Shown here piece after piece: positions 7,612-13,388 of a stretch of DNA of 13,388 bases (position 1 is the stretch's first letter; each line of letters opens with the position of its first letter). The translations under genes and the position numbers were made by a program. The notes beneath the pieces were generated by a model. The model was not told where the DNA came from. It ran no database searches and was given only the letters and a program-made list of their open reading frames with translations. Source of the stretch: Rhodobacterales bacterium (GTDB lineage: Bacteria; Pseudomonadota; Alphaproteobacteria; Rhodobacterales; Rhodobacteraceae); contig JAAFIJ010000041.1 of the NCBI GenBank assembly GCA_013298675.1, forward strand, positions 1-13,388. Reading direction: 5' to 3'.

Positions 7612-8414
7612 ATCGTCGCTCCTGTTGACCCCATTTCAGACATCATCCTTTCAATAACTGGCACGTCGGACGGGTTGTTCAGTTCCCAGAACTGACGGCC
7701 ATTTGCTTGAACTTCGACGCATAAAACAGTGTGCCCATTTTCAAGAAAGCGCAACTGCTCCAAACCTTCAAGCGTCTCGAGCGGGCCGATTGGCCACAGG
7801 GGATATTCCCGTAACGCTGAGGGGCGATAAGCATAGACACCGACGTGGTGAAAAACCGGGGTTTCGTCGGCGTCGCTATAAGGCTTGCCAGTAAAAGGGA
7901 TCACTTCCTTGGAAAAGTACAACCCTCGCCCCCCCGCGCCAAACACAGCCGTGGTGCCGCCAACACGACCGGCACGGCGGTCAGCCAACAGACCGTTCAG
8001 CGCCCGACCATCGCAGCGCAGCACCGGGGTCGCGATATGGGCTGACCCGTTGGCCAACAGGCCGCGCACCAGATCCTCGACAAACCATGCGGGCGTCAGT
8101 GGCGCGTCGCCCTGCAAGTTCACGATCACATCATAGCCGGGAATTTTTTGCGCAACTTCGGCGCAACGCTCTGTCCCGTTGTGGCAGGTGTCCGAGGTCA
8201 TCACCACCTCTGCGCCAAACCCTTGGGCGTGATCGCGAATACGGGCGTCGTCGGTTGCCACGACCACCCGATCAACGCCGCGCACGGCCATCGCTGCCTC
8301 CCATGAACGTCGGATTAGGGTTTTATCTCCGTCGGGACCTTTCAACGAAACCAATGGCTTACCCGGATAGCGCGTGCTGGCAAAACGGGCAGGAATGGCG
8401 ATCAAGACACTCAT
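7608..8414 (-). CDS. kdsB: 3-deoxy-manno-octulosonate cytidylyltransferase (CMP-Kdo synthetase) family
   Basis: The protein has 268 residues, slightly longer than the roughly 250 usual for KdsB. It carries the CTP-binding signature IPARFASTRYPGKPLVSLKG (7-26), VVVATDDARI (50-59), NLQGDAP (99-105) and the C-terminal HHVGVYAYRPSAL with LETLEGLEQLRFLENG. The family joins CTP and Kdo to make CMP-Kdo, the donor for lipid A-core and for capsule linker sugars. Two usual motifs differ from the E. coli enzyme as I remember it: SGTDR is NGTER (79-83) and QGDEP is QGDAP (101-105). The metal-binding Asp of QGD is kept, so the protein is probably active, but its exact ulosonic acid substrate is open. It overlaps cysQ (ATGA at 8411-8414) and the GT2 gene (GTGA), so all three are co-translated. 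Confidence 0.92.
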   Translation of the reverse strand: MSVLIAIPARFASTRYPGKPLVSLKGPDGDKTLIRRSWEAAMAVRGVDRVVVATDDARIRDHAQGFGAEVVMTSDTCHNGTERCAEVAQKIPGYDVIVNLQGDAPLTPAWFVEDLVRGLLANGSAHIATPVLRCDGRALNGLLADRRAGRVGGTTAVFGAGGRGLYFSKEVIPFTGKPYSDADETPVFHHVGVYAYRPSALREYPLWPIGPLETLEGLEQLRFLENGHTVLCVEVQANGRQFWELNNPSDVPVIERMMSEMGSTGATM

Positions 8415-9205
8415 TTTTGCAAGCCGACGCCGGGGGCATAGGCGATGAAGAACGGGTTGTCCCAGCCCGCTTTGCCATAGGCCAGCGGGGTATGGTCATC
8501 AAAGCGCACGACAGATCCACCCGCCCCGCGCAAGACAGCGTCACCAGCGGCCGTATCCCATTCCATCGTGCGGCCAAGCCGTGGGTAAAGATCCGCCTCA
8601 CCGGTGGCAATCAGACAAAATTTCAGGCTGGAGCCCGCCGATTTCATATCCTTGACCCGGTATTTGGCGATGTAATCATCGGTCGCCGCATCGCGGTGCG
8701 ATTTAGAGGCGACAACCATCAGCGCCGCGTTATCTGGATTGGAAACCGAAATCGGGTGCGTCGCACCAACCGTGTCTGCGGCAAGATCGCCCGTTTCCTC
8801 AACAGAGCGACCATCCGCTTGGGTATAAAACAGCCGCTTTTGCGCCGGGGCATAAACGATGCCACGCACCGGAATACCGTTTTCCACATAGGCAATGTTG
8901 ACGGTGAAATCGCCGCGACGCTGGATGAATTCCTTGGTGCCATCCAGCGGATCAACGATGAAAAAAGTCTGCGCGCGCAAGGCGTGGCTGGCGGATTGTT
9001 CTTCGGTGATCAGGGTGACATCGGGAAATGCCTGCCGCAACCCAGCCGAGATCAGCGCGTCAGCACGTTCATCGGCGATGGTTACCGGGCTGGCATCGGA
9101 TTTCGATTTCACATCAAAATCGGGGCCGTCATAGACTTCCATGATCACATCACCGGCATTGATCGCCAATTTGCGGAACACTTGCATCATTTCGACAAAA
9201 TTCAT
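8411..9205 (-). CDS. cysQ: 3'(2'),5'-bisphosphate nucleotidase (PAP phosphatase), CysQ
   Basis: The protein has 264 residues and belongs to the inositol monophosphatase-like superfamily of Mg2+- and Li+-sensitive phosphatases. Metal-site residues are in order: D-x-S-P-V-T-x-A-D (37-45), ITEEQ (66-70), VDPLDGTKEF (84-93) and EWDTAAGDAVL (215-225). SSLKFCLIATGEADLYPR (192-209) is typical of CysQ rather than SuhB. It converts 3'-phosphoadenosine 5'-phosphate (PAP) to AMP. PAP is made by PAPS reductase in sulfate assimilation and by every sulfotransferase reaction. ATG at 9205 is preceded by AAGGGA at good spacing. It is the first gene of the minus-strand block, before kdsB with a 4-nt overlap. 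Sharing a locus with a sulfotransferase-like gene makes PAP clearance after glycan sulfation a plausible role (inference). Confidence 0.95.
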   Translation of the reverse strand: MNFVEMMQVFRKLAINAGDVIMEVYDGPDFDVKSKSDASPVTIADERADALISAGLRQAFPDVTLITEEQSASHALRAQTFFIVDPLDGTKEFIQRRGDFTVNIAYVENGIPVRGIVYAPAQKRLFYTQADGRSVEETGDLAADTVGATHPISVSNPDNAALMVVASKSHRDAATDDYIAKYRVKDMKSAGSSLKFCLIATGEADLYPRLGRTMEWDTAAGDAVLRGAGGSVVRFDDHTPLAYGKAGWDNPFFIAYAPGVGLQK

Positions 9206-9239
9206 TGCTATCCCTTAGTCAAGTTTGGGTTGCGACCCG

Positions 9240-9262
9240 AGACAGCTTATCAAGGGCTGTCT
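9240..9262. repeat. 7-bp inverted repeat in the cysQ leader/promoter
   Basis: AGACAGC (9240-9246) and GCTGTCT (9256-9262) are perfect arms with a 9-nt loop, about 35 nt upstream of the cysQ start. It could be an operator or a hairpin in the cysQ leader. No function can be assigned. Confidence 0.4.
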
Positions 9263-9295
9263 AGGGGGTGCGCCCGAGTTATTGATTGTTTACCT

Positions 9296-9327
9296 TGTTC
9301 CCTTTATCGTTCGTTCGAAAGGGAACA
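9296..9327. repeat. 10-bp inverted repeat, candidate operator
   Basis: TGTTCCCTTT (9296-9305) and AAAGGGAACA (9318-9327) are perfectly complementary, with 12 nt between them. The right arm covers the -35 position of the permease promoter. There is no T-run, so a terminator is unlikely. The element lies between two divergent genes, where it could act on both. Confidence 0.6.
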
Positions 9328-9341
9328 GCAAGAATTCCCTC

Positions 9342-9347
9342 TATAAT
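9342..9347 (+). promoter_or_regulatory. -10 box (TATAAT) for the ABC permease
   Basis: A perfect TATAAT lies 35 nt before the permease ATG, giving a predicted leader of about 30 nt. At 16-18 nt upstream there is no TTGACA-like -35; that place is filled by the AAAGGGAACA arm of the inverted repeat. The box sits in the loop of a small TCCCT/AGGGA dyad. A promoter with an ideal -10 and no -35 would fit activator dependence, but this is inference. Confidence 0.55.
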
Positions 9348-9382
9348 AGGGACAAAGTCCTAGAACACGAGGAACGTCGAGA

Positions 9383-10204
9383 ATGTTCAGACCGCAACAA
9401 CGGCAAAGCGCAATGGGCAGTGCGTTTTCAATGATGGAAGTCATCTTCCATGCAGCGGTGCGCAGCATTCGCAAATCACATGGCAATGCGGTGATCGGCC
9501 TGGTGATGGCGATTGTTCAGTCCTTGGTGATGGTGGGCGTGATGGTGTTCATGTTTACGCTCATGGGCGCAAAGGGCAGCGCGGTGCGCGGCGATTTCGT
9601 CTTGTACATCATGTCGGGTGTCTTCAATTTTGCCACCCACGCCAAGGCGATTGGTGCCGTCGCCAAATCTGATGGCCCAACCTCGTCGATGATGAAACAC
9701 GCGCCGATGAACACCATCGTGTCCATCGCCTCGGCTGCACTGGGGGCGCTGTACCTGCAGGCGCTTTCGGTCTGTGTGATCTTGTTTGCCTATCACACTT
9801 TATGGACCCCGATTACCATTGATCAGCCCTTGGGCGTCATTGCCATGTATCTGCTGTCCTGGGCGTCGGGAATTTCAATTGGCTTGATCTTTAAGGCCAT
9901 CACCCCTTGGCAACCCGAATTTTTTGGCGTCGTGACAACCATTTATTCGCGTGCCAACATGATTTTTTCGGGCAAAATGTTTTTGGCAAACGCGACGCCG
10001 ATGTACATTCTGTCGATGTTTTTGTGGAACCCGTTGTTTCACACCATCGACCAGTGTCGCGGCTTTATGTTCCTGAACTATAATCCGCATTACAGCTCCG
10101 TCACTTATCCAATTGTCGTGATGCTGGTATTGTTGGTGATCGGTCTGATGGCTGAAAACTTTACCAACAAGCATGCCTCGGCCAGTTGGTCGGCGGGTCG
10201 GTAA
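9383..10204 (+). CDS. Polysaccharide ABC transporter permease (ABC-2 type, KpsM/Wzm-like)
   Basis: The protein has 273 residues, close to the 260 or so of KpsM-type permeases. Hydrophobic spans are at about 36-62, 72-88, 111-138, 149-170, 180-205 and 242-258, giving the six-span plan of ABC-2 exporters. The C-terminal FLWNPLFHTIDQCRGFMF (213-230) fits the family's N-P-L-x-H-x-x-E/D-x-x-R signature. Such proteins form the inner-membrane channel for capsule or O-antigen chains, powered by a separate KpsT/Wzt ATPase. No ATPase gene follows here, since dnaK comes next, nor is one seen elsewhere in the window. GAGGA lies 8 nt before ATG at 9383. It is divergent from cysQ-kdsB; group 2 capsules use Kdo linkers, so a link with kdsB is attractive but inferred. 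Other ABC-2 exporter cargo cannot be excluded. Confidence 0.85.
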   Translation: MFRPQQRQSAMGSAFSMMEVIFHAAVRSIRKSHGNAVIGLVMAIVQSLVMVGVMVFMFTLMGAKGSAVRGDFVLYIMSGVFNFATHAKAIGAVAKSDGPTSSMMKHAPMNTIVSIASAALGALYLQALSVCVILFAYHTLWTPITIDQPLGVIAMYLLSWASGISIGLIFKAITPWQPEFFGVVTTIYSRANMIFSGKMFLANATPMYILSMFLWNPLFHTIDQCRGFMFLNYNPHYSSVTYPIVVMLVLLVIGLMAENFTNKHASASWSAGR

Positions 10205-10224
10205 CGGAGTTGCGCCCAGTTCAA

Positions 10225-10288
10225 TGCTGCAAGGACGACGATTTTCATCAAACTCTCGCTTAGAAGTCTGCCGCACATGCTTGCAGCA
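10225..10288. repeat. 9-bp inverted repeat upstream of dnaK
   Basis: TGCTGCAAG (10225-10233) and CTTGCAGCA (10280-10288) are perfect complements 46 nt apart; the right arm includes the candidate RpoH -35. A second pair, CTCTCGC (10253-10259) and GCGAGAG (10291-10297), interleaves with it in pseudoknot order. It could be chance, an operator, or structure at the 3' end of the permease transcript, for which no standard terminator is seen. Confidence 0.35.
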
Positions 10289-10309
10289 CTGCGAGAGCCT
10301 GCCTATATA
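10280..10309 (+). promoter_or_regulatory. Candidate RpoH (sigma-32) promoter of dnaK
   Basis: CTTGCA (10280-10285) followed, after 15 nt, by GCCTATAT (10301-10308) resembles the heat-shock sigma-32 consensus CTTGAA with CCCCATNT, and the alphaproteobacterial version with CCTATNT. Transcription would begin near 10315, leaving a leader of about 105 nt before dnaK. No CIRCE operator is present, so control by RpoH rather than HrcA is likely (inference). Confidence 0.6.
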
Positions 10310-10420
10310 CGCCCAGACGCCGACGAAGGTCTGCCTTTTTCGGATTTCACCTGAACCTCGGGGCTGACGCCAATCATTGGGTTTGCCTCGGACAACATCG
10401 CCTAAGTAAAGGGATACATT

Positions 10421-12328
10421 ATGGCCAAAGTCATCGGTATTGACCTCGGAACGACCAACTCTTGCGTTGCTATCATGGACGGCTCGCAGCCGCGGATCAT
10501 CGAGAACTCTGAAGGCGCGCGCACTACGCCGTCGATCGTGGGCTACACGGAAACCGAACGTCTTGTGGGACAGGCAGCAAAGCGCCAAGCCGTAACCAAC
10601 GCGACGAACACGATTTTCGCAGTAAAGCGCCTGATCGGCCGTCGCCATGACGATCCGGTGATCGTCAAAGATCAAAAGAACATGCCTTACAAAATCGTCA
10701 ATGGCGGTTCGGGGGATGCTTGGGTCGAAGCGCGCGGCGAAAAGTATTCGCCAGCACAGGTTTCGGCTGTGATCTTGCAGAAAATGAAAGAAACCGCAGA
10801 ATCCTATTTGGGTGAAACCGTTACCCAAGCTGTGATCACGGTTCCTGCCTATTTCAACGACGCCCAGCGCCAAGCCACCAAAGATGCGGGCAAGATCGCT
10901 GGTCTGGAAGTGTTGCGCATCATCAACGAGCCGACGGCAGCAGCGCTTGCTTACGGCTTGGACAAGAAAGAAGCCCGCACCATCGCGGTCTATGACCTTG
11001 GTGGCGGCACGTTCGATATCACCATTCTGGAAATTGACGACGGGCTGTTTGAAGTAAAATCCACCAACGGCGATACGTTCCTGGGCGGCGAAGACTTTGA
11101 CATGCGCATCGTCAACTATCTGGCGGATGAGTTCAAGAAAGAGCACGGCGTTGATCTGTCGCTGGACAAGATGGCCCTGCAGCGTCTGAAAGAAGCGGCG
11201 GAAAAAGCCAAGATCGAACTGTCGTCCTCGACTCAGACAGAGATCAACCAGCCGTTCATCTCGATGGACAAGAACACCGGCCAACCGCTTCACCTTGTGG
11301 TCAAGCTGACCCGTGCCAAGTTGGAAAATCTGGTCGATGACCTGATCAAAAAGTCGATCAAACCTTGCCAAGCTGCGTTGAAAGACGCCGGGTTGAGCAT
11401 GGCCGACATCGACGAAGTGGTTCTGGTGGGCGGTATGACCCGCATGCCGCGCGTCATCGAAGAAGTAACCAAGCTGTTTGGCAAAGAGCCTCACAAGGGT
11501 GTAAACCCTGACGAGGTTGTGGCCGCTGGTGCCGCCATTCAGGCGGGTGTTTTGCAGGGCGACGTCAAGGACGTGGTGCTTCTGGACGTGACCCCATTGT
11601 CCTTGGGCATTGAAACCCTTGGCGGTGTTTTCACCCGCTTGATTGACCGCAACACGACGATCCCGACCAAGAAGAGCCAAGTTTTCTCGACCGCCGAAGA
11701 CAACCAGAACGCCGTGACGATCCGGGTGTTCCAGGGCGAGCGTGAGATGGCTGCCGACAACAAGATGCTGGGCCAGTTCAATCTGGAAAACATCCCGCCA
11801 GCGCCGCGCGGCATGCCGCAAATCGAGGTGACCTTTGACATTGACGCCAACGGCATCGTGTCGGTGAACGCCAAAGACAAAGGCACGGGCAAATCGCATC
11901 AGATCACCATCCAAGCCTCGGGTGGCCTGTCGGATGAAGACATCGAAAAGATGGTCAAGGATGCAGAAGCCAATGCCGAAGCAGACCGCGATCGTCGCGA
12001 GTTGGTCGAGGCCAAGAATCAGGGCGAAAGCTTGATGCATTCGACCAAACGGTCCTTGGCAGAGCATGGCGACAAGGTTGATCCGTCAACTGTTGAAGCC
12101 ATTGAATTTGCGATGTCACCACTGGAAGACGCCCTGAAAACCGACGAGGTCGGCAAAATCAAGAGCGCCATTCAGAACCTGACCGAAGCCGCGATGAAAC
12201 TGGGCGAGGCAATTTACAAAGCCTCGGCAGATCAGGACAATGGCAATGATCCGGATGAGCAGCGCGGTGTTGACGAAGACATCATCGACGCTGACTTTGA
12301 AGATCTCGGGAACAACAAGCGGAAGTAA
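10421..12328 (+). CDS. dnaK: Molecular chaperone DnaK (Hsp70)
   Basis: The protein has 635 residues, the usual length for DnaK. The ATPase domain spans about 1-383, with phosphate-binding IGIDLGTTNSC (5-15), YDLGGGTFD (191-199) and the adenosine motif VVLVGGMTRMP (333-343). The interdomain linker VKDVVLLDVTP (382-392) leads into the peptide-binding domain, an alpha-helical lid and an acidic tail near EDIIDADFEDL. It binds and folds exposed hydrophobic peptides in an ATP cycle driven by DnaJ and GrpE, and in Proteobacteria it also restrains RpoH. AAAGGGA lies about 6 nt before ATG at 10421. It is followed by dnaJ 72 nt downstream on the same strand; grpE is not in this window. All key residues that I can check are intact. 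Confidence 0.99.
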   Translation: MAKVIGIDLGTTNSCVAIMDGSQPRIIENSEGARTTPSIVGYTETERLVGQAAKRQAVTNATNTIFAVKRLIGRRHDDPVIVKDQKNMPYKIVNGGSGDAWVEARGEKYSPAQVSAVILQKMKETAESYLGETVTQAVITVPAYFNDAQRQATKDAGKIAGLEVLRIINEPTAAALAYGLDKKEARTIAVYDLGGGTFDITILEIDDGLFEVKSTNGDTFLGGEDFDMRIVNYLADEFKKEHGVDLSLDKMALQRLKEAAEKAKIELSSSTQTEINQPFISMDKNTGQPLHLVVKLTRAKLENLVDDLIKKSIKPCQAALKDAGLSMADIDEVVLVGGMTRMPRVIEEVTKLFGKEPHKGVNPDEVVAAGAAIQAGVLQGDVKDVVLLDVTPLSLGIETLGGVFTRLIDRNTTIPTKKSQVFSTAEDNQNAVTIRVFQGEREMAADNKMLGQFNLENIPPAPRGMPQIEVTFDIDANGIVSVNAKDKGTGKSHQITIQASGGLSDEDIEKMVKDAEANAEADRDRRELVEAKNQGESLMHSTKRSLAEHGDKVDPSTVEAIEFAMSPLEDALKTDEVGKIKSAIQNLTEAAMKLGEAIYKASADQDNGNDPDEQRGVDEDIIDADFEDLGNNKRK

Positions 12329-12346
12329 GCCGCCAGGAACAGGAAT

Positions 12347-12373
12347 AGGGCGGTCCGCAACAAGGGCCGCCCT
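12347..12373 (+). other. GC-rich hairpin between dnaK and dnaJ
   Basis: AGGGCGGTCC (12347-12356) pairs with GGGCCGCCCT (12364-12373) over 10 bp (one G-T wobble) around a 7-nt loop, GCAACAA. It starts 19 nt after the dnaK stop and ends 27 nt before dnaJ. Only a weak TTGCCCGTT follows, so it is not a full intrinsic terminator. It could be an attenuator, an RNA-stability element at the dnaK 3' end, or a processing site lowering dnaJ output relative to dnaK. Confidence 0.6.
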
Positions 12374-12400
12374 TGCCCGTTCCCGCACAAGGTTTTTGCC

Positions 12401-13388
12401 ATGGCAAAGCGCGATTATTACGAACTTCTGGGCGCGTCCAAAGGCGCGTCTGCCGAGGAATTGAAAAAGGCGTACCGGGTCAAAGCCAAAGAGCTGCACC
12501 CGGACCGCAATTCAGACAATCCCAACGCCGAAGCACAGTTCAAAGAGATCAATGAGGCCTACGAGGTCTTGAAGGACGCAGACAAAAAGGCGGCCTACGA
12601 CCGTTATGGTCATGCGGCCTTTGAAGGTGGCGGGGGTGGCGGCGCAAGGGGCTTTGGCGGCGGTCAGGGCGATTTTTCCAGTGCGTTTTCGGATGTCTTC
12701 GAGGACCTGTTCGGCGACTTCATGGGTGGCGGCGCGCGCGGTGGCGGTGGCGGTCGATCGCGGGCACAGCGCGGGTCTGATCTGCGCTATAACCTGCGGG
12801 TCAGCCTTGAAGAGGCCAATCAGGGCATTCAAAAAACGATCAATGTTCCGACGTCGGTCGCATGTGACACATGCCGCGGATCTGGAGCCGAAGGTGGCGC
12901 TGAACCTGTGACCTGCCCTACATGTTCGGGCATGGGCAAAGTGCGCGCGCAGCAGGGCTTTTTCACTGTTGAGCGCACCTGCCCCACCTGTAATGGCATG
13001 GGTCAGATCATCAAGAACCCGTGCAAGTCTTGTGCCGGGCATGGCCGTGTGGAAAAAGACCGATCCTTGTCGGTGAACATTCCGGCGGGGGTCGAAACTG
13101 GCACGCGTATTCGGCTTGCGGGCGAAGGTGAGGCAGGTCTGCGCGGCGGTCCGGCAGGTGATCTTTACATCTTTATCGAGATGAAAGAGCACAATCTGTT
13201 CCAACGCGATGGGGTGAACCTGTTTTGCCGCGTGCCGATCAGCTTTACCACGGCGTCCTTGGGCGGCGAGGTTGAGGTGCCGACGATTGACGGCGGCAAG
13301 TCGCGGGTCAAGGTCCCCGCGGGCAGCCAGACCGGCAAACAGATGCGGCTGCGGTCCAAGGGCATGCCTGCCCTGCGCGGCGGCGGGG
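12401..13388 (+). CDS. dnaJ: Molecular chaperone DnaJ (Hsp40), 3' end outside window
   Basis: A total of 329 codons are visible with no stop; full DnaJ proteins are about 375-385 residues, so 50 or so are missing. The J domain (1-72) has DYYELLGA and the essential HPD (33-35), which stimulates DnaK ATPase. A Gly/Phe-rich linker follows (75-118), then the zinc-finger region with four CxxCxGxG repeats: CDTCRGSG (155-162), CPTCSGMG (172-179), CPTCNGMG (194-201) and CKSCAGHG (208-215). The substrate-binding C-terminal domain begins after that. This is a type I DnaJ that delivers unfolded proteins to DnaK. AAGG lies 8 nt before ATG at 12401. It is presumably co-transcribed with dnaK across the intergenic hairpin. 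Confidence 0.98.
   Translation, partial: MAKRDYYELLGASKGASAEELKKAYRVKAKELHPDRNSDNPNAEAQFKEINEAYEVLKDADKKAAYDRYGHAAFEGGGGGGARGFGGGQGDFSSAFSDVFEDLFGDFMGGGARGGGGGRSRAQRGSDLRYNLRVSLEEANQGIQKTINVPTSVACDTCRGSGAEGGAEPVTCPTCSGMGKVRAQQGFFTVERTCPTCNGMGQIIKNPCKSCAGHGRVEKDRSLSVNIPAGVETGTRIRLAGEGEAGLRGGPAGDLYIFIEMKEHNLFQRDGVNLFCRVPISFTTASLGGEVEVPTIDGGKSRVKVPAGSQTGKQMRLRSKGMPALRGGG

Larger units (their letters stand above)
9206..9382. promoter_or_regulatory. Divergent control region between cysQ and the ABC permease
   Basis: This 177-nt gap separates two divergent genes and must hold both promoters. It contains several dyads: GGGT-TGCG-ACCC just upstream of cysQ, a 7-bp pair (9240-9262), a 10-bp pair (9296-9327) and a 5-bp pair flanking a TATAAT box (9336-9352). 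No clear -10/-35 set is visible for cysQ. The cluster of dyads suggests regulator binding, but none matches a site I can name. Confidence 0.5.

Noticed and set aside
9297..9316. Possible alphaproteobacterial LexA box (GTTC-N7-GTTC)
   Set aside because: The spacing between the GTTC units is 8 nt (9297-9300 to 9309-9312), not 7, and the neighbouring genes are not SOS genes.
10280..10297. CIRCE-like element (AGCACT followed by GAGAG) before dnaK
   Set aside because: CIRCE needs TTAGCACTC-N9-GAGTGCTAA; only a partial left half is present and the right half does not match.
10314..10343. Intrinsic terminator after the permease (CAGAC/GTCTG stem then CCTTTTTC)
   Set aside because: The stem is only 5 bp, and the alternative stem has two mismatches and consumes the T-run. 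It also lies at or just after the predicted dnaK start, so it is not convincing.
9875..12067. A 730-codon open frame on the minus strand, antisense to dnaK and the permease end
   Set aside because: Long antisense frames opposite dnaK are a known by-product of its codon bias. It has no ribosome site or recognisable domain, and the plus-strand genes are certain.

Overview
The window looks like chromosomal DNA of an alphaproteobacterium, most likely a marine Roseobacter-type Rhodobacteraceae. This rests on moderately high GC, the protein character of the DnaK/DnaJ pair, and a NodH-like sulfotransferase and a GT14 enzyme of types I associate with that family. The assignment comes from recognising families, not from a search.

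Layout. Positions 1-9205 are almost entirely minus-strand, tightly packed genes for making a surface carbohydrate. Read in the direction of transcription, the first block (9205 to 6391) is cysQ (PAP phosphatase), kdsB (CMP-Kdo synthetase-like) and a GT2 glycosyltransferase, with 4-nt ATGA/GTGA overlaps. A 202-nt gap follows, carrying a candidate promoter, an inverted repeat and short phased repeats. The second block (6188 to beyond position 1) is galU, a GT4 glycosyltransferase, a GT2-like (Glyco_tranf_2_4 type) protein, a GT14 'branching' glycosyltransferase with a long extra C-terminal region, and a NodH-like sulfotransferase whose 3' end lies outside the window. Its gaps are 3 nt, 45 nt, a 4-nt overlap and 3 nt. 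From 9383 the plus strand carries a KpsM/Wzm-type polysaccharide ABC permease, divergent from cysQ, then dnaK with a candidate heat-shock (RpoH) promoter, a strong hairpin, and dnaJ, which runs off the right edge. No stretch longer than about 300 nt lacks a gene, and I see no tRNA, rRNA, CRISPR array or insertion sequence.

How the genes may work together (inference). GalU supplies UDP-glucose, KdsB supplies a CMP-activated Kdo-type sugar, and four glycosyltransferases build a glycan. The sulfotransferase could decorate it from PAPS, and CysQ could remove the inhibitory by-product PAP. The divergent permease could export a polysaccharide, but its ATPase partner is not here. No polymerase, flippase or Kdo transferase is visible, so the locus is only part of a pathway.

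The most interesting signals are the pairing of a sulfotransferase with a PAP phosphatase in a glycan locus, the paired inverted repeats around a TATAAT box in the cysQ/permease divergent promoter, altered signature residues in KdsB, the uncharacterised C-terminal half of the GT14 protein, and a GC-rich hairpin between dnaK and dnaJ. I see no clearly unprecedented system. The locus is best described as a plausible, poorly characterised sulfated-glycan pathway next to a standard chaperone operon.
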